Notes under the pieces: model-generated
The model's database searches: none
What the model was told of the DNA's origin: nothing
The model's input: only the letters and a program-made list of their open reading frames with translations
Shown: in pieces, positions 22,199-34,617 of the stretch
Numbering within the stretch: the first letter of the stretch is position 1
Layout of the letters: every line of letters begins with the position of its first letter
Made by a program: the position numbers and the translations under genes
Source of the DNA: Nematostella vectensis
Taxonomy: Eukaryota; Cnidaria; Anthozoa; Actiniaria; Edwardsiidae
DNA: 60,000 nucleotides
Assembly (NCBI RefSeq): GCF_932526225.1
Contig: NC_064034.1
Location: 17,560,887-17,620,886, forward strand
Direction of reading: 5' to 3'

Positions 22199-25100
22199 AT
22201 GAGAGTTACTCAACTCGAAATATGCAGAATTGCCTGCTTTTTGATAAGTCTGTATGCTACTGGTGGTAATACGGAAAGATTTAGTTCTGGGGACACATTA
22301 TGGCCGCTTCCTCGAGAGCTGGAGGCGTCTGGCGGGCCTTTGCCGTTGTCGCTAGCGTTCACCATTCAAACGTCGTCCGAATCTGAAATCCTTGCACGAG
22401 GAATCACGAGATACCTTGAGATTATCACAACACATCTCCATACTGCAGCAAGATCGAGGGTTAATGGCTCAAAGGAGCTCGAAGTTCTTCGGATCAGTGT
22501 CAAGTCCGATGATGAAAGCCTTAACGAGGGAACGTCCTACGAATACTCCCTGTCTTTTGACTCAGGTCCGCAAGCCACGCTGACAGCTTTGACGCCTTAT
22601 GGAGCACTGTGAGTATAACTTATAAGTGCCCCATATTCTACGTTCACATTAATCTTCATTAGTGCTTCTTACCCATTTATACCGAAGAAACCGTGAAAGA
22701 AAAGGAGATATTTCCCGGGGGGACTCTCCATAAAAAAGTTTACATATGCTCGTCATATCCCTTAGGGTATGAAATTTGCCCTAATGCTATCCCTTAGGTT
22801 CTTCTGGAAATCTGCTATCCCTTAGGGTGTCCCTTAGGGTATAAAATTTGCCCAACAAACTCAACAGCTTTATTAGTTATATGTGTGTTCGGGAAAGGGG
22901 GGATTCAAATGGAAGGGGTGGACTGCACCCTTATATAAAACATTTGGTAGGAGGTAAATTTGAAAACTTTTCTTCTCAAAACATCAGTTAAAATAATTTT
23001 ACGATATCTTCACACTTAACATACAAACATAAGAGTGCCTGCCCCTATGTTGTTATGTCGTTATTACACTAATGTGCTCCAGGCATTATTGTGACACCCA
23101 AATGTATTTTTATGTTTGAAATCAAGTCGGGACACAATCAGTGGACATCATCCAGAAGAGTAGTAACCCAAGGACTATTCCTAAGATTTGATGGACTGTC
23201 TGACACGTCAGAGGGGGATATTGCTGTTTGCCCTACTTTCTTTATACAGTACTAGCACAAGCCCTGAAGCGTGCAGATTTATCCTTACCTTATGTATTGC
23301 TGCATATAATGTGTTTTGCAGTTATGGCATGGAGACATTTTCTCAGCTGGTTGTTGATGGTTCTCTTGTTTATACAAGTGTTTCCATATCTGATAAACCT
23401 TCCTTTGTGCACCGAGGCCTTATGTTAGACACTGGGTAAGAATCACAAGACGTTACAAAATCTTCATATGACAAGTTTGATATTATTTTGTTTTATATTT
23501 CTCTTTGTTTTTGCCTTTCCATGTAAAAAATATTGTATGTTCTTTTAGACGTCGTTTTTTTCCTATGGATCTTCTGTACAATACACTTGATGCCATGAGC
23601 TATGTCAAGCTTAATGTCCTCCATTTTCACTTGTCTGACTTGTGCAGATTCAGCGTGGAGAGCAAGCTGTAAGTTTTGCCTCTCATTTGATCAAACTTTA
23701 TGATAGTTTGACTGTACTTTTATATAGTGACTGCCTTTTTTGCTAGGTTCCCTGATCTCAGAAATAATGAATCTGAAATCTACACTCAAGATGATGTCAG
23801 GAATTTGGTAGCTTACGCTAGAGACAGGGGAATACGGGTGATGCCAGAAGTGGAGGGAGCGTAAGTTCTACAGGACTTCTTACATTCACCCACACACATA
23901 GCTAACAACAAACTATTTGTCTTGAATACTCATTCTGAATAATCACATGGTTTTCTTGCATGGAAACAGTTTCAACTACAATATGGCTTCATTCCTGTAG
24001 TGCGAGCTGTTGTCTTCATCATTATTTTTTTTTTGATTGGCATTTGCCAATAGCAAATAAGAATATATGAATTAGTCCAAATATTTTTTAGTGTTTTGCT
24101 AAAACAGATGCCTTAATTTATTTCCAGAGCCCATGCAAATGGTTTGTTGGGTCTTAAAAACAAAGGACTGCAGTTTTGTAATCATTCTGGCTACACACAA
24201 TTATACAATGATCCCCAGGTAAAGTGATTCTACTCAATAGTCAAGTTTGCTGTCATGAAAGAGTTAATTGATCTTGTCACTTGTTATTTGCAGGGAAATA
24301 CATTGAAAACAATGAAAGCGATCCTGAGTGAAATGGTTCCTCTTTTTCCTGAGCAGATATTTCATTTAGGCCTGGATGAAGTCTTTACAGATAAAAACTG
24401 CACTTTGCAAAGTATGTTTTCTTTCAAACAATGGGAGAGTGTAGTGCCTTTCTTACAAGCCCAAAGACTCTCCTTTTGCAATATAAGTTCTTTTTTAGCA
24501 CATCTAAGGCCTGAAACATATGTTGTGCTTCTGCCATGCCAATTGTTTGGTCTTGGCACATGAATAGTTGACATCTCAATCAATTTGGCATGGCACTTAG
24601 CATGGCTGCAGTGCAAACGCATGACACCGATTCAAACATCTAGCTTGTAATATGCCAACTCAAATACCAAAATCCACATCGAGTTAACTTTTACTCCTTG
24701 CAACCTATTGAATGTTCTGAATCAATGTTGAACCCAATGTATTTGTTTTGATACAATAAGACCTTTAGATTCATCAGGGTAAGAGCCACCCTATGAACTG
24801 GGCCTAATGTGGCCGATGTGTATCTTTAGGCCTGCAGAGCTTTGAGCTTGCCCTTCAGGAACACTTGCTGCAATTGGGCAAGATACCTGCCGCCTGGGAG
24901 GAGGCATTGTCAAGCACTAAAAGTGTAAGTAAAATGTCAGTTATTATCCCAACTAAGAAATAATAAAAGCAAGTTCCTGACTCTATCAAATTTATTGTTT
25001 TCAACTAGAGTGTGTTCTTGTCTCCCAGGTGTATTAAACAGTAGCACACCAATATAGATTACCAGAAAATGTTACAACAATAGTGCAACATTTTAATCAA

Positions 25101-27229
25101 CCTTGCATTTCACATTTCATAAAATGTACTTTTGGCTAGTATTACTTTGGCTAGTATGTACTTTTGGCTAGTATCTGTATTATTACAACTTGGATGTCCT
25201 CTAGTTAGTGTTTTATTTTTTTATATTTTTTTACATTTTTAGGTCACCAACAGAACTGTGATTCAAGCATGGAAAGCTGAAGGAATAAAAACAATTGTTG
25301 ATTTGAAGCAGTTTGCTATCAATAGCTTATCCAGCCATTTTTATCTGAACTACATGGGAGTTACACCTCTCCAGCTGTGGACAGACATTGCCGTAGGGGT
25401 AAGGACACACCCTGCTTTTAGAGCCTCATGCTCTTGATTACTCTGTGTCATTCAGTGCCATAGCACAGTAAATGTTTGAGACCCCAGCCCTACTATGCAC
25501 AGTAAGTACTGTACAAGGTTGTTTTGCTAGGAGGGTAAGAACAGTTATTTGACTGGATGCCTCTATAATCCTCTTTTTAGCTGCTGCTTCAATTTAAGAA
25601 GAACGTGACAGGAGAGATTCACCAACACTAGAATAGATTTTACCATCCACTAATATGTATACTTCTAAACTTCTCAGTTCTTTTTGGATGATGAATTGTG
25701 CAAACTAACGGAAGATAAATTCAAGTAGTTTGTATTTTATTTTCGAGATGGTTGCACAAAATCCTGAGGGTAGCTCAAACGAAATCCAAAACCAAAGCCA
25801 AGTCAAGCCAAGCCTTTTGCAAATATGTGGTATAAGGTGACCTTTTAAATGGACATTATAGCCTTATTACACTTAATTTTCATGACATCAAAATTTCGCG
25901 GTTTTGAGATGGCGATATTTCGTGACATTTTATTTTCGTGATTTTCCTATTTTCGTAAAAAAAAAAACAGATCACTTTATTTTCGCGATTTTGTATAATA
26001 AAATCAAGCAAAACAAGTGGAATTAAAATATGCTGTAACCATCAAAACTGAAACAATTTGTAACAAAAAGATGTATGAGCTTAGTTTCATAAAAATCTAT
26101 AAATACAAACTCAACCCCTTACCGTTCCTAATATGTACATTAGATGACTAAATAGACAAGGTGTTTCCATAAAGCTTATTAAATGGCCAATATCCCCCAA
26201 AGGCTTCTTGTGTACTCACTTAATTTTCTTTGCATCCCAATTTTCGCCACGCTTAATTTTAGTGTCACTTTATTTTTGTGACTCTTAAAATCGTCGCTAA
26301 AATTAAGTGTAATACGGTAACATGTATCTTTCAGTTAAATGAAACTGAAGTACAGTATCTTCTTGGAGGGGAAATGGCCATGTGGACTGATAACTATTGC
26401 TATATCCTGGAGTGTGCCTACCCCCTCAGCGCCAAGCCCAGTGCATACTGGATGTACGACCCTCTGCATGATGGGACTTTCACTCAGTCTGTAGCTGGCA
26501 TTGTAAGTTAAAGTTCCTTGATTATTTTCGTTTGTATCCTCAGTAAAACAGACACCCCAAGAACCAAAAATAGTGTATGTTATGTCAGGAAAAGCGAGGG
26601 ATGTGGAAATACCTAAATACAAGACATTGCCAAATTGGAACAATTAAAGCATGTGCATAGATGCGGTGTCTCTCCATTCTTCCTTGGCCAACTACCCTCA
26701 CCTGTCCCCTTTCCAAGTCATTTTTATTTGAATAAACCAAGTTCTACTTTTATAAAGATAGAGCATTTTGATATATCATTATCTGTTAGCCTTTGCCAGT
26801 TAGAGGAGACATGGAATATTGGTTTAAAGTTTAAAACTTGTTTTCTTGTCTAGATCTGGCCCAGAGCTGTGGTAGGTGCAGGGTCATTCTGGAACTATAA
26901 CAGTGACTTGTCAGCAGATTCAGCTGAATTCAACATGCGCTACCAAGGACAACACAAGGTATTTTTAACTCATTTTTCTTTCCCACCTCTACCTTTCACT
27001 TTTCTGCCAACATGTCTACATTGGTTGTCCCTAAGTTGGCTAGAAAATTGAACCAGCAAATATAACTACTATCAGAATTCTAGCCCAACAAATATGGTTC
27101 CCTCCTGCCTCTGCCTAACATTGCTGTCATGTCTTTCTACAGCGATTGATAGAGCGTGGGATTATCTCTTGTCCAGTGGGTTGTTCATGTGATGAGCTGA
27201 CACGATGTGGCAAGCCTTATTTCAAGTGA
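22199..27229 (+). CDS. Beta-hexosaminidase (glycoside hydrolase family 20), complete
   Basis: Eleven exons: 22199-22608, 23322-23435, 23549-23668, 23747-23860, 24128-24218, 24294-24411, 24830-24924, 25243-25398, 26335-26502, 26854-26958, 27143-27229, giving 525 residues, normal for HEXA/HEXB-type lysosomal enzymes that remove terminal GlcNAc/GalNAc. The start is the first ATG of the frame and opens a signal peptide (CRIACFLISLYATGG). Then LWPLPRELEA (N-terminal GH20b domain), YGMETFSQLVV, HRGLMLDTGRRFFP, LNVLHFHLSDLC, RVMPEVEGAAHA, HLGLDEVF with the catalytic Asp-Glu pair, and GGEMAMWTDN near the C-terminus. The catalytic motif reads LGLDE instead of the usual GGDE. C-terminal cysteines (ISCPVGCSCDELTRC) suggest disulfides. 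HEXA versus HEXB cannot be assigned. AATAAA candidates for the 3' end lie at 27535 and 27681. Confidence 0.93.
22740..22860. repeat. Short repeats of atcccttagggtat
   Basis: The palindrome tatcccttagggtat and variants occur about four times. A related region with ccctaagggatag lies at about 41455-41550 in a PLBD intron. In the hexosaminidase intron 22609-23321, which otherwise shows nothing. Confidence 0.55.
25861..26320. mobile_element. MITE in hexosaminidase intron, ending 14 bp before exon 9
   Basis: The left end gccttattacacttaatttt is mirrored at the right as aaaattaagtgtaatacggt; arms are about 24 bp with 2-3 mismatches. The interior is A/T-rich with recurring ttttcgtgat phrases. Exon 9 starts at 26335, so the element's end is part of its acceptor region. 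Confidence 0.7.
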
Positions 27230-28073
27230 TATTCTACTGTTCTAAGTACATGGTTAGTACAATAGAAATCCAAGAGTCTCTAAGACTGAAGAACCAAGAT
27301 TCCATTAGACTAAAGATTAGACATCAAAACTAAATACCAGTAGGTGCAAAACACACAGAATGATTAATGATAAATTTCGTTATGTATCTGTTATAAAATA
27401 TTTTGTCTGCTTAGCAGGTGTCTGAACTCATGTTGATTTTTTTTTTTTCAAAAACCCCAAATGTAAAACCCCAAATGTGTTTGTTTTTGTTTGGAAATCT
27501 AGAAATCGCCCATCCATTTTAGAAAAGTAGATAAAATAAAGGAGGAAATAGATAATTGTAAAAGCTTAGGTCAGGGCCAAACTAGTATTCTTGCTAAAGC
27601 GGGGTAATTAGTAAAATATGCCTCTTTGTGTGTTTTTTTCTGTGAAACCTTGTTATCTGATTTTCCAAACCCAGAGGACTAATAAAGGTGGTTTGAGTGG
27701 CCTGTTAAAGTAGCACCACTGTCATAATGGGATTATGAAAATGCACTTTTTTAATGCTTTGAGAGTCCCTGTGTCTACTCAGATGGTGGCATAATAAAAA
27801 TATCAACACTTTCTGGTGGTAAAATATTTATTATTTATTCTAATGATATTGTCCCAACATTAATGTTCACAAAACATCCTCAATAAAAGTTATAAAATAA
27901 GGTTAAATAACAATTTAAAATTGAAACCATAAATAAGAAAAGATAAATATAAGTTTGTCTTTAAAACATTTTGAATTGTTTGAAGCCCAAATTTAAAAAA
28001 AAAGTTGACCTCAGTGTATGAAGTATGCTGAGTAATATAATGAGTAATTGGTTGAGCTCCTTTTAGAGGCAAG
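27230..28073. other. Convergent 3' intergenic region
   Basis: Between the stops of hexosaminidase (plus) and monoglyceride lipase (minus). Plus-strand AATAAA at 27535 and 27681; minus-strand AATAAA equivalents at 27827-27839. AT-rich, no repeats recognised. Confidence 0.6.
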
Positions 28074-31000
28074 TCACATTCTGGCGTTGAGCCATTCTAT
28101 GATGTCTTTAAGGATCACAGTTGAATCATCCTTTGGTTCCTTGAGGAGGTCATGGTAGTAACCATCATAAGTCTGGCAAAAACCAAAATGTTTACTGTAA
28201 GTGCAAGCTCAATTCCTCAAGTATATATCAGTAAAAGTGTGAAGGCGACATACAGACTTTTAAACACATTCACTGAATTTAGATTTCTGGTTTCAGGGCC
28301 CTGACGAGTGTGGACATGGGGGAGGGGCGATACCCACCCTGTTAATTTTGAGTTCCCAATCTCTTGTATAAAATACTACTTAGAGTCTTGGGTCTGTCCC
28401 CCTGTTATCCACCACTTTTGGTTCCAGCTAATATAAATGCAGGGCCATGATCATTACCTGTAAATACTCTGCAATCCTATAAATATTAACCTACATAAGG
28501 GTGTGGTTACCTTTGATGGTCTTATCTTTACCCTAACCCTATAACAGTCCTATAATTATTAACCTTAGGGTGTGATTACCTTTGATGGTCTTATCTTTAC
28601 CCTAACCCTATAACAATTATTAACCTTTGGGTGTGAGTACTTTACCTTGATAGTCTTATCTTTGCTGCCGGCTCGTCTTTCGAGTTGTTTTGATCCCTCC
28701 ATCAAACATAGTGTATCAGCTGTGCCATGCAAGACCAAGAAGGGCCACTTGATACTCTCCATGCTGGCTTGTACCTCATCTACTGCATGTGCTATTGCTA
28801 AGCCAATGCCAACCTTGACTCCACCATGCCAAACTAATGGGTCTTCTGCATATGCTTTTACCTACATGAGGGAAACCACACAGCTCAAATGGGGAATTTA
28901 TGGGGTCTGGAAACTTCAAAATATTTTGAAAAGGAACTGAAGTAAGGAAATAGTTACCAAAAACCTAGTTCAAAGTAATGCATAATAATCAACTATTTGC
29001 CATACATTATTTTTCAAAACAAAAATAAAGTGAACTGTACAAATCAGAATCCCATTTGCAAAACCATTACCCTGGATCCAGAGCCTTGAATGTATCTCTA
29101 TTTAGTGGCTAGCGAGCTTGGCTTATTTGGAGAACCTATCACATTATTTCTTATCGTACCTGCTCTGGATCTCTACTCATTGAATTGGGGTCCATTGCTG
29201 GAAGCAGCTGAAGACTAGGCGCCACCCAGGAGACCATCTTCCCCAAAAATCTCTGAAAATGATACATTGGTTATGATAAATGTGGACCATTTAAGTGTGA
29301 AGAACAGACATCAAAACCATGCCTATACATAAATGCAGACCCGTAGCCTGGAGAATAAGCATAGTGGTCTTATATCTACATACAGCTTAAATCTGTTTAG
29401 CAGCATTGCAGCTGAGAGTGTGTTTGTTCATACAACACCCAAACCAGCCCCGTCCCTCCTGGATATGAACCTGAATTGCTAAGTTTTACTTGGTTTTCAA
29501 TATTCAATGAATTGCACACAGACAATTTCTAACAGCTAAACTTCCCCCAAGGCACTGACGAATTTAAAAAGCACCAAATGCAATTCCATTAGTTTGAATG
29601 ACAGAAGCCAGAAAGCAGTTTTTAATAGTTTGAAATTAATAAGGATGCTTCGTAGAATATTGCACATTGTAATAAGAATTCAGAAGGAAGAGTTGTAACG
29701 ATTTCATCAGCATACCATGCATTTGTTGTCTTTGTGAGGGTCCACTATGAGAGCTGGAGCACTAAGAACTACTCCCTTGAAGAATGTTGGTCTTCGCTGA
29801 GCTGCAAGCACAGCAATGAGGCCACCCTACAGTAATAGTAAAAATAATTAAAACCTGCATAATAAGTTTTAGTGTCACTCTGTACAAAGTTTGTCACACA
29901 TTACTGTTTTTGGTAGTGGCTAAATTAGGAAACATTTGGGACATGGGGCTCGGAATGTCGGCTATATTTGCATAAGAATTGCATATTATTCAGCAATTAT
30001 GTGAATGTCTTTTTACTTACCATTGAATGGCCAAATAAGTAAATAGGTAACCCCTCATATTTTGGAATGATTTGATCAATATGATCAAAAATATCCCTGA
30101 CATATTTTTGCAGTGAGTCTATCTGGGCCCTTTCTCCCTCACTCTTTCCATGTCCAACTAAAACAAAAGTGGCATTTATTAGGTAAAAGTGAAAAGAATT
30201 GGGTTAGACAGATAATTGCTGAGGGAATAATTAAAAGAAAAAAAATTCCTTGACCATGAAGGTACCATATTAGGGGCGGATCTAGCTTTTCACTTAATTA
30301 AGGGGGGTTTGGCTCAGTGACGAAGGGGAGGGGGTAATTTTTTTTGGTTACATATGGTTTTCTGGCAGCCCAAAGGGGGGGTTTAAACCCCCTAAACCCT
30401 CCCCTTAGATCCCCTACGGCATATGGCATCAACAAGTTTTGAGTCAATTGTCAATTGTCAGGAATTATGGTTCCATAGCCAGGGGTAGGGTCAAAGATGC
30501 CCAGGCTGCCATTTTAGCAGCCAGAATAGGCCCTTTGTGTGCCCTCCTTTCTAGAAATCCTAACTACTGTATTCCTCTGTTCACTTTGTATAAGAATAGT
30601 TCTTCCAGGATATCATTCAGCAAATGTATTACCGTGATCATGGGATAAAACAAAAAAGCCTTCATCTACCAATGCTTGAGCAAGGAACTTGCTGTATCGC
30701 TTGCTGTGATCCCCATATCCATGACATATGAAAATTAAAGCCCTGGAATGGAAGCATCATGGTTAATGAATTCTTTTGGGGAAAATTGTTGACAGACTAG
30801 CAGTTCTAATTTTCTTTGCTTTAGTGATGAACGAGACTAACAAATCCCTTGCTGAATGAAAGAGGTATCCCTTTTCTTGTCCCTCCCCCTTATAACCTAT
30901 TAGATGCTATAAATATCAATATATATAAATTCTCACATTGCATATAATGCATACTAAAGATGTAAATATATAAAAATTCTCAAGTTATTTTTTAATGTAA

Positions 31001-32009
31001 TCAAATATTGTCAAGGCACATCTTGACAATATTTTATGTGTCTATGGCCTAGTTTGAACACCGTACTTTCCATGAGCCGTATTCAATGCAAATTAATGCA
31101 AATGAGTCAGATGCATGTTTTGTCGTCATTTGCATGCATTTGCATTGAATACGGCTCATGGAAAGTACGACGTTTGTGCAGGGCCTAATTGATCAAGAAA
31201 TGTTTAAACATAAAAATGTCAAAAATAGTGTGGGAACATTTTTTCTGGTATTGACCATTTGTTTTGGCAGCAGTTTAGAAAAATAACAAGCAAACTTTGA
31301 AAGCTTTCAAAAAAAAAAAATAAGTGAAAAGGTTAAAATTGCATTGGTACAAAGCTAAAGGCCTTATCAGTTTATCCGACAGTCACTACGTAGGTGAGAA
31401 ATATTTGGTTGGTTTAAAAAATCAAAATTGAAAATATACTTTCATTCTCAAAATAGTTCAAATAAAAAAAAGTCAAGTTATGTGTTGATAGCCTGTTTGC
31501 CGTTTTTATCATAATATAACTGATCCAGACAAACCATCAGCACCAATCTTATCAATTCCCAAATGTGACGACAAAAACTAGACGACTATTCATTAAGAAA
31601 AAAATAAATTCTTACAACAAAACGAATTCTATTGACTAAAAGTTTTCTATGAATCACAGGTAATTCTATAATGGACAATAAGTCAAGCAAGGGCTTATTG
31701 AGATAGAAAAAGGATAAACAAAATGCTTAACTTGCTTATTCTCAATCACAAAACATCGAAAATTCTCGAATTTCGGGACGTAGACATATGATATAAAGTT
31801 TTTAACCAAAAGACAAGAGAATTTTGAAAATTAGCTCTTGTTGCGATTAGGAGTATAAAGGGATTAAGTGTTAAAACAACAACACATCAGTAACAGGTTG
31901 TGTTGTGGTATAAGTTTCTTACTCACTTTGGCTGCTCACTTTGAGACGTCCACGTCCTTGTTGATATCGATAGTCCATCTTTGTTTTTGAACGATCCCTC
32001 GTTTTCCAT
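28074..32009 (-). CDS. MGLL: Monoglyceride lipase (alpha/beta hydrolase), complete
   Basis: Seven exons on the minus strand: 31927-32009 (ATG), 30633-30742, 30021-30157, 29716-29826, 29160-29252, 28646-28861, 28074-28172 (TGA), 282 residues against about 303 in vertebrate MGLL. It hydrolyses 2-monoacylglycerols. PKALIFICHGYGDHSKRYSK carries the oxyanion-hole HG; VGHGKSEGERAQ follows; GHSMGG holds the nucleophile serine, split by an intron between M and G; FLVLHGTADTLC supplies the acid; YDGYYHDLL supplies the histidine in the last exon. All three catalytic residues are present. The cap region (PSLQLLPAMDP) is also recognisable. No signal peptide. Polyadenylation signals on this strand could be the tttatt copies at 27827-27839, leaving the hexosaminidase and this gene as convergent neighbours about 850 bp apart at their stops. 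Confidence 0.93.
28494..28660 (-). repeat. Tandem repeat, unit 66-69 bp, 3 copies, of the MGLL exon 6 3' end and donor
   Basis: On the minus strand the exon end gataagactatcaag/gtaaag is followed by two copies reading gataagaccatcaaag/gtaa, with cacacccwwagg and ttatagggttagggtaa between. Donor positions are 28645, 28579 and 28510. Confidence 0.85.
29877..29960. mobile_element. Fragment of the 12633-12861 MITE family
   Basis: ttactgtttttggtagtggc and taaattaggaaacatttggg match the interior of the 12633 element. Ends are lost. In the MGLL intron 29827-30020. Confidence 0.6.
31045..31188. mobile_element. Hairpin MITE, 144 bp
   Basis: Arms 31062-31093 and 31137-31168 pair perfectly (gtactttccatgagccgtat and tcaatgcaaat), with looser pairing out to ggcct at both ends. 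In the MGLL first intron 30743-31926; the remainder of that intron is AT-rich and featureless. Confidence 0.8.
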
Positions 32010-32413
32010 TACAGGCGCCTGAACTATTATTTGAGGACTATCCAAATTATTTGCCATGCCGTTGACAGTGCTTTATTTACATAAAGCAAGTCAAGCAACC
32101 ATAAGAGTTTTTCGAGATCGTTCAATGGTTGGTGTTGACTTGTGTTTGTATTGTAACAATCAAACGACTCTAGCGATTTCGAAGCTGTTGCTTCAGAAGC
32201 CAGCCAACTGAGGCGTCGCCTGTGCTTTTTCATCCATCTGACTCAGCGTTGCGAGGAGCAGACGTAAATTATTTCAAAGTCCAATGGGAGCGGAGGTCAT
32301 GTCACGGCATCTTGTTGTGACGCTGGCAGCCATGTTGGTTTGACCGGGGACGAGGAAGAATAAGAGAGGGGACTGTGTACAAGCAAAAAAAATGACGGGT
32401 GGGAACAACACGG

Positions 32414-32997
32414 GCAAACCAGACGATAAATGTTCGTGTATCGAATAATATTATCTTTAATTTGAAAATACAATGCAATGCCATGGCAACCGCTTTGACC
32501 ATTGCATTTTCTATTGTGTCTAGGCCCCGACCGCGCTCAGTGGACCGACTGTTTGTCAGCACCCTGGAAGAACGATTAATTTCGACTTTGCAGCGAAAAA
32601 TTGCAGGGAAATTCTGGCCTTTTGAATCCAAAAGGCCAGAATTTCCCTGCAATTTTTCGCTGCGGAAGATGTGTTTAGAAATTATTCTTCTATGACATAC
32701 AGGATTTTGAAGGAAAAGGTCTCCGTTTTCTGCCGAAAAAATTGTCTTGGAAGAGTCGAAGTTGTGATTGGCAGGGCGTGGAGCTTCCTACCCTGTTGTA
32801 TTTTTTATTACGAGTGGGGAGGAGGTGAACCGAGATGAGGGTGGAAAATCGCGTAACCTTGTTATGAATCACGGCTTAAACGGAACCAGATCAATCTATG
32901 ACAACAACTTCAAGAAATTGGCTTTATTACAGATATATTCGGTAAACAAATTAAAGATAATATTATTCGATACACGAACATTTCGTCTGGTTTGACC
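32414..32997. mobile_element. Inverted-repeat element with 50-bp ends
   Basis: 32414-32467 (caaaccagacgataaatgtt, then cgtgtatcgaataatattat and ctttaattt) is mirrored at 32944-32997 with one or two differences. A separate perfect palindrome lies inside. The element is about 400 bp upstream of the MGLL ATG. Confidence 0.75.
32590..32663. repeat. Perfect 35-bp palindrome with 4-bp loop
   Basis: The arm gcagcgaaaaattgcaggga followed by aattctggccttttg (32590-32624) is exactly mirrored at 32629-32663 around aatc. Such arms are normally unstable, so the duplication should be young. Confidence 0.93.
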
Positions 32998-33303
32998 GTT
33001 GGGCACCAAATCTCCCGCTTTTGTCGTATTTACTTTAAAGCTGTTTAGTGATTCCATGACTGATGCCTTGCAGCGCCGCAAAGGAGCTGAAACGAATTTT
33101 TATATCTCATGAAATGAAATAAAGCAAAGTGCATTTAAGAGATAAACAGAACGAAATATTCAATTATAAAACAAGAGAAGGTTATTGAAATTAATTTATT
33201 GTTCGCATTCATATTTTTTATTTCATTGCATTGCATAAGAGATTGTGTTGGTCTCCTTGGTTTAGCGTTAACAGCATTTTTCTTCGAAGACGTTCCATTC
33301 TAG

Positions 33304-33694
33304 ACACGCTCGACAGAGCAAAAAAAGGCAAGTTTTCCCAAAATAAGGTCTGGTTAACTTCGGTAAGCTTGATTTTTTGCACAGAGGTTCCTTATGTCAT
33401 GTTAACCAACATATCAAAAAGTGTTTTTCTCTAATGGATTCGTCTTCGAGATATGAGGCTTGAAGTGCAATTTTCAAATGTTCAAAATATAAATTCTCCT
33501 CGTTTGTAGGGAGAAGTCGGGCTCTGATCAGAAATTAAGCCAACTTTGCTCGCTAATATCTAATTTTCATATCTTCTAAATTTCTTTAAATTTTGGAATT
33601 AGGATTTTGGTCAGAGGAACTCCTTGTATGCGGAAACTTGAGCTTATATATTGAGAATTTGAAAATTTCATTTTTTTTGCTCTGTCGACACGCT
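33304..33694. mobile_element. Candidate MITE with gacacgctcgacagagca ends
   Basis: gctcgacagagcaaaaaaa at 33308 is mirrored as ttttttttgctctgtcgac at 33671-33689. The interior is AT-rich without coding similarity. Confidence 0.5.
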
Positions 33695-34067
33695 TTAAAG
33701 AAGCACTATCCTTTCAGAAAACAATTGTTTGAAATAAAAATGAAGAAGTAGAATTGCATTATTATATTATATATTTTGTGAATGATTACATTGGTAGATA
33801 AAGGTTCCCCTACACCCTCTGCCCCATGAGCTTATATCCGGAACAAATTTCTCGCGCATCAGAACAAAAAAAAATTCTCTCTTCAAGGGCGTGTCCAGAG
33901 GGGGCTCCAAGAGGTCCGTACCTCACGCTGCTCATGTGACAAGATGGGTACGACTCCGGTTGACCCTTTGTTTTGTTTCTAGATGGATCTAGTTATCTGC
34001 GTTACCAGAGCTAAGATGCCGATTACTTAATTCGGATCTGTGGTCAGTGAATTAATACTCTGGACCC

Positions 34068-34320
34068 CACCCTGCGGGGGCCCGTGCCCCCCCTCCCCTC
34101 AATATATTTTAAAAATAAAAGGAAATAACCAGTAGGGGTGTATCTGTGCCCCCCTCCCCTCAATATATTTTAAAAATATAAGGAAATAACCAGTAGGGGT
34201 GTATCTGTGCCCCCCTCCCCTCAATATATTTTAAAAATACAAGGAAATAACCAGTAGGGGTGTGGCTGTTCCCCCCCCCCCCCGTTTTTTCTTAATGTTT
34301 AAGTTTCGTGCCCCCTCCCC
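34068..34320 (+). repeat. Tandem repeat, unit about 61 bp, 3-4 copies, C-rich
   Basis: tcaatatattttaaaaatat and ggaaataaccagtaggggtg recur with poly-C joints. Single related pieces occur at 7380-7440 (inverted), 40420-40500 and 40735-40790, so this is also a dispersed family. Confidence 0.8.
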
Positions 34321-34617
34321 CCAGTAATTCGAGGTCTGACGCCTACGAAGACACTTTATATAACATATATAATCTCTCTTGAAAAAAAAACAAAAAACAA
34401 TCTAACCACTTGTAAGTAAAGACAACTGTTACAGTTATTAGCAGCTAATTGATTAAATACGAAAAGTACACTGATCTGACTGGTGCTCCTTCGAATGAAT
34501 TTCAAAAGATAACCTTACGGCTTGTAAAGACAAATCTTTTACAATAGGGGACAGCTCCAACTTCTACTTCCTATAATAAATGTTGCCCTTGTAATAATTG
34601 TTGGTTCCCAAAAAAAT

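Noticed and set aside
28290-28340. G-rich tract as a regulatory G-quadruplex
   Set aside because: Similar G-rich pieces recur in dispersed repeats here (7420, 30300, 41755), so no specific role can be supported.
32027-32233. 68-codon minus frame just upstream of the MGLL start
   Set aside because: It is separated from the MGLL frame by stops and resembles no domain; probably 5' UTR or chance.
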